Shown here piece by piece: positions 40,535-48,720 of a stretch of 64,000 bases of DNA. The notes beneath the pieces were generated by a model, which ran no database searches, was not told the DNA's origin, and saw only the letters and a list, made by a program, of their open reading frames with translations. The translations under genes were made by a program, and so were the position numbers. Source of the stretch: VRUE01 sp963703895. Lineage in GTDB: Bacteria; Actinomycetota; Thermoleophilia; Solirubrobacterales; 70-9. The stretch's first letter is position 1. Each line of letters begins with the position of its first letter. Location of the stretch: assembly GCA_963703895.1 (NCBI GenBank), contig CAVPFX010000002.1, forward strand, positions 930,001-994,000, given 5' to 3'.

Positions 40535-42853
40535 GTGCGTCGAGTCACTTTCTCGCGGAACTACACGCTCTCGCTCTCGCGTACTTGCCAGTGCTACTGC
40601 AAGTACTGCGCCTTCGCCACGCACCAGGCGCACATCCGGAGTCCAGAAGAGGTCGAAGGGCTGCTCGACGAGGCGCTGAAGCGCAACGCCAAGGAGCTGC
40701 TCGTGCTGACCGGCGAGCGACCCGAGGTCAACCCGGTGGTCGCCGCCAAGCTGGCCGAGTGGGGGCACGAGGACTTCACCTCGTACGTCGTTTGGAGCTG
40801 CGAACGGGCGCTCGAGCGGGGGATGCTGCCCCATACGAATATCGGCGTGCTCGACCATGACGATCTCGCTCGGCTGCGAGAGGTCACCGCTTCCCAGGGC
40901 CTGATGCTGGAGTCGGTCTCCGAGCGGTTGATGGAGACCGTTCACGCCGGTTCTCCCACGAAGCACCCGTCCCAGCGGCTCGCGACCATCCAGACTGCCG
41001 GCGAACTCAAGATCCCCTTCACCAGCGGGATCCTCGTGGGAATCGGCGAGAGCGAGCAGGAGCGTGTCGAATCGTTGGAGGCGTTGGCCGAGCTGCACAA
41101 GGAGTACGGCCATCTCCAAGAGGTCATTCTGCAGAACTTCGTGCCGCATCCGCGTTACTACGGAGCCGAAGTGGCGGACATCGCCGATGAGGCTTCCAGG
41201 CAGCGGTGGGGGGACGCCGGGGACCCGTCCGCCGGGAACTCCCTGGGCGCAAGCCCAGGCCCGGCGGATGGGTCCCCGGCGTCCCTCTCCGAGACTGCGA
41301 AGGACGGCGGTGCACCCTCCGTCGGAGCCTCCACGGCTGTTGCTCCGGCGGAGAGTGTCCCTCCGACCCCCCCGGCATGGGCAAGTGAGGTATCCGTCGA
41401 CGACATCAAGCGACTGATCTTGGAGTGCAAGCGGTTGATGCCGGACGTGGGGGTGCAGGTGCCGCCGAATCTGTCGGATGCTTGGGGCGAGCTGGTCGAG
41501 GCGGGGGCTACCGATCTGGGTGGGTTGTCGGCGAACGGCGACCACATCTCTCCTGAGCACGCTTTTCCGAGCCCGCACGAGGTGCGGAAGGAGCTGGCGC
41601 CGAAAGGGTTTGCGCTGACCGAGCGGCTCTGCGTGTATCCGCAGTACATGGACCCCGAGTGGATGGAGCAGGGGGTCCTCGACGTGATCAAGCTGAAGTA
41701 CTGGAGCTTCATTCCGCGCAGTGGGTCGGGACGCAGGACCGAGGAGACGATCGACGGCGGGCTGGCGCCCGAGGCGATCGCGAAGGGGCGTGAGGGTGAG
41801 GAGCTCAGTGAGGATGAGCTGACTGCTCTCTTTGCCGAGACCCGGCCGGAGGTCATCGAGGAGATGCGGGTTGCTGCCGACGAGCTGCGGGCGGAGCTGG
41901 CGGGGGACCGGGTGACCTTTGTCGTCAACCGCAACATCAACTTCACCAACATCTGCGTCGTCGGTTGCGCCTTCTGCGGGTTTGGGCAGGGGAAGCGGTC
42001 GCCGGATGCCTACGAGGTGTCGGAGGAGGACTTCGCCGAGCGGGTGCGCGAAGCGGTCGAGTTCGGGGTGACCGAGCTCTGCATGCAGGGCGGCATCCAT
42101 CCTGACTTGACCCTTGAGGAGTACGGCAAGTGGTTGCGGCTGGCCAAGGACGTGGCGCCGCAGCTGCACCTGCACGCCTACTCGCCGATGGAGGTCCACT
42201 ACATGTGCGAGCGCTCTGGCAAGGAGCCGGATGAGGTCTTCGAGTACCTGATCGAGTGCGGCCTGGGCTCAACGCCGGGCACGGCCGCGGAGGTCCTCGA
42301 CGACGGGGTGCGGCAGCGGATCTCGCCGAACAAGCTGCCCGCGGACCGCTGGGTGGAGATCATCGAGGCCTCGCACCGTGCCGGCCTGCGCTCGACCTCG
42401 ACCGTGATGTTCGGCCACATCGAGGAGCCGCGCGAGCTGGCCCGTCACATGCGCGTGGTGCGCGCCCTGCAGGAGCGCACCGGCGGCATCACCGAGTTCG
42501 TCCCGCTCAGCTTCATCCCCTTCAACACGATGCTAGGCCGCACCCACGGGATCGAGGAGATCTCGGCGAGCGAGAACCTCAAGCACACCGCCGCCTTCCG
42601 CCTCGCGCTGGGCAAGACGATCCCCAACCTGCAGGCGAGCTGGGTGAAGATGGGCCTCGATGCCGCCACCGAGGCGTTGCGCTGGGGCGTCAACGATCTC
42701 GGCGGCACGCTGATGGAGGAGAACATCTCGCGCATGGCCGGCTCCCAGCACGGCGTCCGGCTCGAGCCCGAGCAGTTGATCGCCGCCGCCCGCGCTGGCG
42801 GCCGCGAGCCCGCCCAGCGCACCACGCTCTACGAGATAGTTGAGACTTATTAG
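40535..42853 (+). CDS. fbiC: FO synthase (CofG-CofH fusion) with in-frame palindromic insertion
   Basis: A ~772-residue double radical-SAM enzyme building the deazaflavin FO of coenzyme F420 from a tyrosine and a ribityl uracil. The first cluster site is SRTCQCYCKYCAFATH (CofG half), the second ICVVGCAFCGFGQ (CofH half), with VNRNINFTNIC and LHLHAYSPMEVHYM downstream. Odd: between about residues 225 and 290 of the CofG half lies a low-complexity stretch (GDAGDPSAGNSLGASPGPAD and on) encoded by a 75-nt near-perfect palindrome plus a second hairpin; conserved sequence resumes at PAWASEVSVDDIKRLI. GTG 40535 or TTG 40526 may start translation. Confidence 0.92.
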   Translation: MRRVTFSRNYTLSLSRTCQCYCKYCAFATHQAHIRSPEEVEGLLDEALKRNAKELLVLTGERPEVNPVVAAKLAEWGHEDFTSYVVWSCERALERGMLPHTNIGVLDHDDLARLREVTASQGLMLESVSERLMETVHAGSPTKHPSQRLATIQTAGELKIPFTSGILVGIGESEQERVESLEALAELHKEYGHLQEVILQNFVPHPRYYGAEVADIADEASRQRWGDAGDPSAGNSLGASPGPADGSPASLSETAKDGGAPSVGASTAVAPAESVPPTPPAWASEVSVDDIKRLILECKRLMPDVGVQVPPNLSDAWGELVEAGATDLGGLSANGDHISPEHAFPSPHEVRKELAPKGFALTERLCVYPQYMDPEWMEQGVLDVIKLKYWSFIPRSGSGRRTEETIDGGLAPEAIAKGREGEELSEDELTALFAETRPEVIEEMRVAADELRAELAGDRVTFVVNRNINFTNICVVGCAFCGFGQGKRSPDAYEVSEEDFAERVREAVEFGVTELCMQGGIHPDLTLEEYGKWLRLAKDVAPQLHLHAYSPMEVHYMCERSGKEPDEVFEYLIECGLGSTPGTAAEVLDDGVRQRISPNKLPADRWVEIIEASHRAGLRSTSTVMFGHIEEPRELARHMRVVRALQERTGGITEFVPLSFIPFNTMLGRTHGIEEISASENLKHTAAFRLALGKTIPNLQASWVKMGLDAATEALRWGVNDLGGTLMEENISRMAGSQHGVRLEPEQLIAAARAGGREPAQRTTLYEIVETY
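41211..41285 (+). repeat. 75-nt in-frame palindrome inside fbiC
   Basis: 26-nt arms (41211-41236 and 41260-41285) pair with a single mismatch; inside them CTGGGC (41243-41248) pairs with GCCCAG (41253-41258) around a GCAA tetraloop. Total length 75 nt, i.e. 25 codons. A weaker hairpin (CTCCGA ... TCGGAG, about 41286-41326) follows at once and extends the inserted stretch. Confidence 0.9.
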
Positions 42854-42943
42854 GCAAGGGCCTATCTTGGGCCTATCGCTTCGTGGTTTTCACTGGGGGG
42901 ACGGTTTCCGGCGCTGGGAGTCTTCGGACTTCCCGCCCTGGCT

Positions 42944-43726
42944 GTGGCGCTTGCTCTGTTCGTGCTCTGGGGCTTGAGGCCCTGGGAGGACAACTCCGAG
43001 GCCCCACACCCGGTTCCTCTGGGCATCGAGATGGCAGTCGGTGGGGGCCAGGCGCTGCCGGATGCGCAGCTCGCCACCGTCGCTGATGCGACCGCCGTGC
43101 CGGTGACGCCGAAGCCGGCCGTCCAGGCGGCGGCACGGGCGGGCGGGGCCGATGCCGGAACGAGCCCGGTCCTGGCAGTCGCCCAGGGGGACGTCGCTGC
43201 GCCCGCGAGCCGGGTCGAACCCCCCACTGCCGAGGCGCCGACGGGCCAGGCCCCAGCGGCTCCTGAAGCACAGCCGGTCTCTGCTCCCGCAGCGGAACCC
43301 CCAGTGGCTCCGGTGGCTACCCCGACCACGGCGACGGTGACCGGAGGCGGACAGCCCGCTGGCCCGGTTACGGCCGGCGGCGGTGGATTCGAAGAAGGCT
43401 GCGAAGGCGACGAATACCTGCTCACGATCACCTTTCTCGAGGAGGAACCTGCGGGGGGCGAATCCCCTGTCGAAATCGTGCTCAAACGCCTCAACGAAGA
43501 CGGCAGCACTGACGAGCTGCGGCTCGAAGGCGATCTCAGCGACGCTCGTAGCTTGGCTTCGACGCTCGAAGCGGAAGGAAGCTGCGTCGTGATCGAAATC
43601 GCGGCACCCGGAGAAGAAGAAAGCGAAGAGGAAGAGGAAACCCCGGGCGAAGCTGAAGAGGAAACCCCCGGGACGGGCGAAGAAGCAATCGAACCCGGCG
43701 AGTCACCGGAACCCGTTTCCCCCTGA
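42944..43726 (+). CDS. Membrane-anchored Pro/Ala-rich envelope protein
   Basis: About 260 residues or more: a membrane helix, a ~100-residue Pro/Ala/Thr linker (PTAEAPTGQAPAAPEAQPVS), a compact domain around one Cys pair (FEEGCEGDEYLLTITFLEEE ... GSCVVIEIAAPG) and an acidic tail of EEE/PGE repeats. The first GTG, 42944, would cut the hydrophobic helix in half; the frame stays open upstream through FPALGVFGLPALAVALALFV, so the true start is probably a rare codon nearer 42893. Function unknown; a cell-wall-spanning role is inferred from the linker. Confidence 0.55.
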   Translation: MALALFVLWGLRPWEDNSEAPHPVPLGIEMAVGGGQALPDAQLATVADATAVPVTPKPAVQAAARAGGADAGTSPVLAVAQGDVAAPASRVEPPTAEAPTGQAPAAPEAQPVSAPAAEPPVAPVATPTTATVTGGGQPAGPVTAGGGGFEEGCEGDEYLLTITFLEEEPAGGESPVEIVLKRLNEDGSTDELRLEGDLSDARSLASTLEAEGSCVVIEIAAPGEEESEEEEETPGEAEEETPGTGEEAIEPGESPEPVSP

Positions 43727-43733
43727 GTCGCCG

Positions 43734-44738
43734 ATGCGGGCGATGGTCCTGGAGTGCGCGCGGGAGCCGTTGAGGCCCGCGGAGTTGCCCGACCCGCAAC
43801 CGGGTGCCGGGCAGGTTCTGATCTCGGTCGCCGCTTGCGGTGTCTGCCGCACCGACCTGCACATCGTCGACGGCGAGCTCGACAAGCCGAAGCTGCCGCT
43901 GGTGCCCGGGCACCAGATCGTCGGCTCGGTGATCGAGGCGGGGGAAGGAGCGGAGCGTTTCGAGGCGGGGCAACGGGTAGGAGTGCCGTGGCTGGGCTGG
44001 ACCTGCGGCGAATGCCGCTACTGCCTCTCCGCCCGCGAGAACCTCTGCGGCCGGGCCCGCTTTACCGGCTACGACCTCGACGGCGGTTACGCCGAGCTGG
44101 CGGTGGCCGACGAGCGCTTCTGTTTCCCGCTTGCGGAGAGCTACCCGGACGAGCAAGCAGCGCCGCTGCTCTGCGCTGGGCTGATCGGCTATCGGGCGCT
44201 GCGCCTGGTCGGCGAGGCCGAGCGGGTCGGTTTCTACGGCTTTGGCGCCGCCGCCCACATCCTCTGTCAGGTGGCGGTGCATCAGGGCCGGCGAGTCTTC
44301 GCCTTCACTCGCGATGGCGACAAGGAAGGCCAGGCGTTCGCGCGCCGGCTCGGGGCCGAGTGGGCGGGCTCATCTGAGCAGGCGCCGCCGGAGCCGATCG
44401 ACGGAGCGATCGTCTTCGCTCCGGTCGGCTCGCTGATGACGAGGGCGTTGCAAGCGAGCGCCAAGGGCGCCCGCATCATCAGCGCCGGCATCCACATGAG
44501 CGACATCCCGAGCTTCCCCTACGAGCAGCTTTGGGGCGAGCGCACACTGGGCTCCGTCGCCAACCTGACCCGGCGCGATGGCGAGGAGTTCCTCGAGCTT
44601 GCGCCGCAGGTGCCGGTGCACAGCGAGGTCGAGCTGCACCCGCTCGAGGACGCCAACGAGGCACTCGACTCGATCCGCAGCGGCAGTCTGCGCGGCGCCG
44701 CCGTGCTCCGGGTCGATCCCGGCAGGGGTTCCGCTTAA
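43734..44738 (+). CDS. Zinc-dependent alcohol dehydrogenase
   Basis: A 334-residue MDR enzyme. The catalytic zinc site is ACGVCRTDLHIVDGE with LVPGHQIVG; the structural zinc lobe is WTCGECRYCLSARENLC (four Cys). The nucleotide-binding region is atypical (ERVGFYGFGAAAHILCQVAV), as in the AdhP-like group. The last eight residues (RVDPGRGS) are encoded by the left outer arm of the 118-nt palindrome at 44708, so the element reaches into the coding region. It may reduce or oxidise an alcohol/aldehyde with NAD(P); position within the F420 locus does not prove F420 use. Confidence 0.82.
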   Translation: MRAMVLECAREPLRPAELPDPQPGAGQVLISVAACGVCRTDLHIVDGELDKPKLPLVPGHQIVGSVIEAGEGAERFEAGQRVGVPWLGWTCGECRYCLSARENLCGRARFTGYDLDGGYAELAVADERFCFPLAESYPDEQAAPLLCAGLIGYRALRLVGEAERVGFYGFGAAAHILCQVAVHQGRRVFAFTRDGDKEGQAFARRLGAEWAGSSEQAPPEPIDGAIVFAPVGSLMTRALQASAKGARIISAGIHMSDIPSFPYEQLWGERTLGSVANLTRRDGEEFLELAPQVPVHSEVELHPLEDANEALDSIRSGSLRGAAVLRVDPGRGSA

Positions 44739-44825
44739 CTTTTTCAGTGGAGAGTTTGTGGGCTGGCGCCGCTGACTCACGACGAAAAAGTGCAAGACGC
44801 TCCACCCCTGCCGGGATCGACCCGG
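44708..44825. repeat. Bipartite 118-nt palindrome B at convergent gene ends
   Basis: Perfect 22-bp outer arms (44708-44729 with 44804-44825) and inner arms ACTTTTTC (44738-44745) and GAAAAAGT (44784-44791). It overlaps the 3' end of the alcohol dehydrogenase and stops 3 nt short of the cofE stop codon. Compared with element A at 37812, the inner T-tract, the CGAAAAA...GACGC block and the overall length are alike, while the outer arms differ in sequence. Confidence 0.8.
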
Positions 44826-44828
44826 ACC

Positions 44829-45641
44829 TCAGCGGAAGAGATCCTCGGCCGTCGGGCGACGTAGTGCAGATGCGCCGGGGCCGTCATCGGCGGTGACGAA
44901 GCGGTCGAGGCCGCGGATGACGACCACTGGGATGCCGCTGTCCTTGCCGCGAACCAGATCGGCGGCCGCCGCAACCTCATCGGCGATCGCGATCAGCGTC
45001 GCCTCCAGCTCACGCCCGTGGGCATCTCTGCGCCCCCGCCAGTCGTCGATCGGCTGCAGCCCGGCGCAGCCGATCGCGACCTCTGCTTGTCCGAGCCGCC
45101 ACGCTCGCCCAAGGCTGTCGCTGATCACCACCGCGATGGTGGGAAGGGGTCCGGGGTGGGCCTCTCCGGACACTCCCCGCTTTTGTCCGGAGAGGCCCAC
45201 CCCGGACCCCTCACCGACGATCTCATGGCGTATGCGCCGGGCCGATGCATCGGGATCCTTTGGTAGCAGGCAAACGGTGTCGTCATCGGGCAGGTTGGAG
45301 CTGTCGATGCCAGCGTTGGCGCAGACCAGGCCGTGGCGGGTCTCGACGATCAGCACGTTGCGCTCGGCGCGCAGCACCTCTTCGCTCTCCTCGAGGATCA
45401 GCTCGACCAGGGCCGGCTCCTTGCCGAGCACGGCGGCGAGGCGGCGGGCCTCGGCGCCGGGGATCACCGAGGAGAGCCGGCGGGTCTGCCCCTCCGCCTT
45501 GGAGACGATCTTCTGGGAGATCACAACGACGTCACCATCTTGCAGAGCGGCCCGCTCGGCGATCAGCGCCCCCAATGCCGTCCCCGCCTCGATCTCGGGC
45601 AGCCCCTCGACCCCGAAGGCGGTGAGCCCCGGTGAGCTCAT
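44829..45641 (-). CDS. cofE: Coenzyme F420-0:L-glutamate ligase with in-frame palindromic insertion
   Basis: A 270-residue GTP-dependent ligase that adds the glutamate tail of F420. Family features: LQDGDVVVISQKIVSKAEGQ, VLIVETRHGLVCANAGIDSSN, AVVISDSLGRAWRLGQAEVAIG and a C-terminal VIRGLDRFVT. It is the FbiB N-terminal (CofE) part without the nitroreductase-like FMN domain, so that dihydro-F420 reductase function is absent from this protein. Odd: between RRIRHEIVGE and PTIAVVISDS the gene carries a 67-nt palindrome adding about 22 residues (GSGVGLSGQKRGVSGEAHPG). Its ATG overlaps the cofC stop. Confidence 0.9.
   Translation of the reverse strand: MSSPGLTAFGVEGLPEIEAGTALGALIAERAALQDGDVVVISQKIVSKAEGQTRRLSSVIPGAEARRLAAVLGKEPALVELILEESEEVLRAERNVLIVETRHGLVCANAGIDSSNLPDDDTVCLLPKDPDASARRIRHEIVGEGSGVGLSGQKRGVSGEAHPGPLPTIAVVISDSLGRAWRLGQAEVAIGCAGLQPIDDWRGRRDAHGRELEATLIAIADEVAAAADLVRGKDSGIPVVVIRGLDRFVTADDGPGASALRRPTAEDLFR
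45145..45211 (-). repeat. 67-nt in-frame palindrome inside cofE
   Basis: Perfect 28-bp arms (45145-45172 with 45184-45211) around an 11-nt loop. This is the longest perfect stem in the window. It falls exactly where other CofE proteins run directly into the VISDxxGR motif, so it looks like an insertion tolerated in a surface loop. Confidence 0.92.
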
Positions 45642-46279
45642 ATGCCCAGCGCCTTCGCGGTCCGCTTTGCCCGCCCGCCCTCTCGCTCCAGGGCCATCGT
45701 CAGCGCGACCACGTCGGCTGGGGTGTCGAGGTCGAGCGCCAGGGAGGGGAGCTCTTCGACGTTGAACGGGACCCCGGCCGCCCGTGCCGCAGCGACGTGG
45801 CGGGCGCAGCTACCCTCGCCGAAGGAGGGCCCGATCGCGTCGGGCGGCGCGAGCGCGAGGGCGTTGGTTCCGGTGCCGTGGCGGTCGGGGACGATCGCGA
45901 CGTAGCGCTCCGGCATCCCGGTGAGCAGGCGTTCGAGCTCGCGGGTCGCCAGCAGCGGACAGTCGATCGGCAGCAGCACGACGCACTCGGCGCCGAGCTC
46001 GCGGGTGCGGGCGATGCCGGCGAGCGCCGCGCCGGAGTGGCCACCCTCGTCCGGGTCGGGGAGCACCTCGGCGCCGCTTGCCGTCGCCAGCTCGATCGCC
46101 CGCGGCTCGCTGGTGACGACGAGCGTGCGCTCGATCGCGCGCGCCGCGCCGATCGCTTCCAACGCGTCCTCCAGCATCGCCGCCGCCAGTTCGGCGCGGT
46201 GCGTGGCGCCGATTCCGGGCGCCAGCCGCTGCTTGGCCTCGGCGAAGCGCTTGACCGGTAGGACCGCGGTCGCCTTCAA
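45638..46279 (-). CDS. cofC: 2-phospho-lactate/phosphoenolpyruvate guanylyltransferase
   Basis: A 213-residue nucleotidyltransferase of F420 synthesis (CofC/FbiD). It opens with AVLPVKRFAEAKQRL, has LVVTSEPRAIELA, CVVLLPIDCPLLATRELERL (substrate Asp), VAIVPDRHGTGTNALALAPP and LDLDTPADVVALTMAL. In actinobacteria the product activates phosphoenolpyruvate for FbiA. Stop and start overlap with cofE (ATGA). It follows cofD by 18 nt, so the three genes form one transcription unit running cofD-cofC-cofE. Confidence 0.9.
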   Translation of the reverse strand: MKATAVLPVKRFAEAKQRLAPGIGATHRAELAAAMLEDALEAIGAARAIERTLVVTSEPRAIELATASGAEVLPDPDEGGHSGAALAGIARTRELGAECVVLLPIDCPLLATRELERLLTGMPERYVAIVPDRHGTGTNALALAPPDAIGPSFGEGSCARHVAAARAAGVPFNVEELPSLALDLDTPADVVALTMALEREGGRAKRTAKALGI

Positions 46280-46297
46280 GCTGCGATGGAGGAGGGG

Positions 46298-47227
46298 TCA
46301 GTCACCTTCGACGAGGCTAGCGGCGTAGTCGAGGACGATGCGCGCCAGTCGCAGCCGGCCGGCGGCGCCGTCCATCAGGGTTTTCGTTGCCAGCGTGGGG
46401 ATCTCCGCCGGCGGCGGGTCGGGGTCGTCCTCGTCGACGACCATCGCGTCGATCAGCCCGGTGTAGAGCGAGGCGACACCGGCGGCGGTCGAGGGTCGTC
46501 CCAGGGCCTGCATGAAGCGCTCGGTCGGTCCCTTGATCACCTGGCCGGCGACGAAGGGGCTGACGGCGATGACCGGCACGCCGAACTGGGTGAGCGCCTC
46601 GCGCATCCCCGGCACGGCGAGGATCGGGCCGATGCTGATCACCGGGTTGGAGGGCCCGATCACGATCGCCTCGGCGCCGCGCAGCGCCTCCAGCACCTCC
46701 TTCGTCGGCTCGGCCTCGGCGACCCCGTCGAGCTCGACCCCGTGCACCTCGGGCGCCCCCTGGTCGACGATCAGATACTCCTGCAGGCCGCGCGTCCCGG
46801 CCGCGGTGTGGACCCTGGTCCGCACCGGCGTCTCGCTCATCGGCAGCACCCGGGCCTCGACCCCGAGCGAGCGGGCGATCTGGGCCTGCGCGGCCGTATA
46901 GCTGCCGCCCTCCTCGACGAACTGGCGCCGGTAGAGGCAGGCGGCGAGGTCGCGATCGGAGAGGCCGAACCAGCTTGGCGCGCCGAGCTGGGTGAGGCGC
47001 TCGAAGACGGTGAAGCTGTCGTCGCGCAGACCCCAGCCGCGCTCCGCGTCGATTTCGCCGCTGAGCCAGTAGGTGATCAGGTCGGGGTCGGGGGAGACGT
47101 GGACGCCGAGCGTCTCGATGTCGTCGCCCGTGTTGGCAATCACCGCCAGGTCGGAGCCGATCTCCTCCTGCATTCCCGCCGCGAGCTTGGCGCCGCCGGT
47201 GCCGCCGGCAAGGAGCGCGATCCTCAT
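46298..47227 (-). CDS. cofD: FO 2-phospho-L-lactate transferase (CofD/FbiA)
   Basis: A 309-residue transferase joining the lactyl- or enolpyruvyl-phospho-guanosine donor to FO. Landmarks are RIALLAGGTGGAKLAAGM, VIANTGDDIETLGVHVSPD, the ITYWLSGEIDAERGWGL stretch, WFGLSDRDLAACLYRR, AIVIGPSNPVISIGPILAVP and VSPFVAGQVIKGPTERFM. All fit the FbiA fold with its N-terminal nucleotide loop. First of the cofD-cofC-cofE genes, 34 nt downstream of npdG on the same strand. Confidence 0.93.
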   Translation of the reverse strand: MRIALLAGGTGGAKLAAGMQEEIGSDLAVIANTGDDIETLGVHVSPDPDLITYWLSGEIDAERGWGLRDDSFTVFERLTQLGAPSWFGLSDRDLAACLYRRQFVEEGGSYTAAQAQIARSLGVEARVLPMSETPVRTRVHTAAGTRGLQEYLIVDQGAPEVHGVELDGVAEAEPTKEVLEALRGAEAIVIGPSNPVISIGPILAVPGMREALTQFGVPVIAVSPFVAGQVIKGPTERFMQALGRPSTAAGVASLYTGLIDAMVVDEDDPDPPPAEIPTLATKTLMDGAAGRLRLARIVLDYAASLVEGD

Positions 47228-47261
47228 CGTGGAGCCACCCGCTTGGGTTTTCGGCTCCCGC

Positions 47262-47954
47262 TCAAGCCCAGTGGTCGGCGTCGGGCAGGTTGGTGAGCTT
47301 GATCCCGGCGTGTGCCTTGTAGCGCGTGTTGATCGAGATCAGCATCGGCGTCAGCTGCTCGACGATGCGCGCCATCTCGAGGGCGCCGGCGTTGACGGGG
47401 CGCAGGCCGGGGATCAGCTCGATCAAGCGCGCAACCCGTGCCTTGTCGGCCTTGCGGTCGCCGCAGACCAGCACGTCCTCGTCGAGCTCGGCATTGGGGT
47501 CGGCAAGGGTTGGAGCGCCGACCGTGTGCAGGGCGGCGATCACGGTGACGCCGTCGGGCACCATCTCCTGCGCCTGCTGGGCGGCCGAGCCCTGCCAGAC
47601 GCCGAGTGAGCGGGTCGCCTTGCCGCTGACAGCGGCGGCGAGTGGCACCGTGCAGTCGACCAGGATCTGTCCCGGCTGCATCGCCTCGCGCAGGTTGTTG
47701 AGGTTCTCCGACTGGGCGCGGAAGGGGACGGTGAGGAAGACGATTTCGGCCTGCTTCGCCGCCTCCTCGTTGAGCATGCCCTCGATCCGGGCACCCGGCA
47801 CCTTCTCGCGCAGCTTCGCCGCCGCCTCCTCGGCTCGCTCTGCCGAGCGCGAGCCGAGCACGATCGGCGCGCCCGCCTTGGCCCAGCGCAGGGCAAGGCC
47901 GGCGCCGAGTGCGCCGGTGCCGCCGACGATCGGGATGGTGGGGAGGTCCGCCAC
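47262..47954 (-). CDS. npdG: F420H2:NADP+ oxidoreductase
   Basis: A 230-residue Rossmann-fold reductase (Fno/NpdG) exchanging hydride between F420 and NADP. IPIVGGTGALGAGLALRWA is the nucleotide loop, VLGSRSAERAEEAA selects NADP through its Ser/Arg pair, and IVFLTVPFRAQSENL, VIAALHTVGAPTLADPN and VLVCGDRKADKARV are family stretches. Placement at the head of the F420 operon fits its job of linking newly made F420 to the NADPH pool. Divergent from the SDR gene, with only 28 nt between starts. Confidence 0.9.
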   Translation of the reverse strand: MADLPTIPIVGGTGALGAGLALRWAKAGAPIVLGSRSAERAEEAAAKLREKVPGARIEGMLNEEAAKQAEIVFLTVPFRAQSENLNNLREAMQPGQILVDCTVPLAAAVSGKATRSLGVWQGSAAQQAQEMVPDGVTVIAALHTVGAPTLADPNAELDEDVLVCGDRKADKARVARLIELIPGLRPVNAGALEMARIVEQLTPMLISINTRYKAHAGIKLTNLPDADHWA

Positions 47955-47982
47955 GGGTCGGCCAGTCTATGCTGCTCGGCGC

Positions 47983-48720
47983 ATGAGGCTGGAGGGAAGA
48001 AAGGCTCTGGTGACCGGCGGCGCCAGTGGGATCGGCGCCGCGATCGCGGCCCGGCTTGCCGCCGAGGGCGCCGAGGTCTGGGTCGGCGACATCGATACCG
48101 AAGGGGCCGAGAAGGTCGCCGGCGAGGTCAACGGGCACGCGCTTGAGCTCGACGTGACCGAGCTGGAGTCGGCCCGCGCCGCGGTCGAGGCCGTGGGTGG
48201 CACGCTCGACATCCTCGTCAACAACGCCGGCACCGACGAGTTCGGCTTCTTCACCTACACCACGCCCGAGCAGTGGCAGCGGGTGCTGGCGATCAACCTC
48301 GGCGGCGTGCTCAACTGCACCCACGCGACACTGCCCGCCATGCAGCAGGCCAAATACGGCCGCATCCTCAACATCTCCTCCGAGGCCGGCCGGGTCGGTT
48401 CCAAGGGCTCGGCCGTTTACTCGGCCGCCAAGGCCGGCATCGTCGGCTTCACCAAGGCGATCGCCCGCGAGAACGCCCGCTACGGGATCATCGCCAACGC
48501 GATCGCCCCAGGCCCGATCGAGACGCCGCTGCTGATGGGCGCCAAGGAGTTCGGCGAGATCGGCGAGAAAGTGATCGAGACGATGAAGTCCTCGACCCAG
48601 ATGGGTCGCCTCGGTCAGCCCGAGGAGGTCGCTGCCGCAGCAGCCTTCCTGGTCTCCGACGACGCCACCTACGTCACCGGCGAGACGCTCGGCGTCAGCG
48701 GCGGCCTGGGCATGGTCTGA
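47983..48720 (+). CDS. SDR-family dehydrogenase
   Basis: A 245-residue classical short-chain dehydrogenase: cofactor loop LVTGGASGIGAAIAARL, acidic residue in VWVGDID preferring NAD, NNAG, catalytic Ser in LNISSEAGRVGSKG, YSAAKAG (Tyr-x-x-x-Lys) and the IAPGPIETPLL/GETLGVSGGLGM ending. Likely a 3-hydroxyacyl-CoA or 2-hydroxy-cyclic-ketone dehydrogenase. TATGCT 10 nt before the ATG suggests a leaderless transcript. It is coupled (TGATG) to the thioesterase gene. Confidence 0.85.
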   Translation: MRLEGRKALVTGGASGIGAAIAARLAAEGAEVWVGDIDTEGAEKVAGEVNGHALELDVTELESARAAVEAVGGTLDILVNNAGTDEFGFFTYTTPEQWQRVLAINLGGVLNCTHATLPAMQQAKYGRILNISSEAGRVGSKGSAVYSAAKAGIVGFTKAIARENARYGIIANAIAPGPIETPLLMGAKEFGEIGEKVIETMKSSTQMGRLGQPEEVAAAAAFLVSDDATYVTGETLGVSGGLGMV

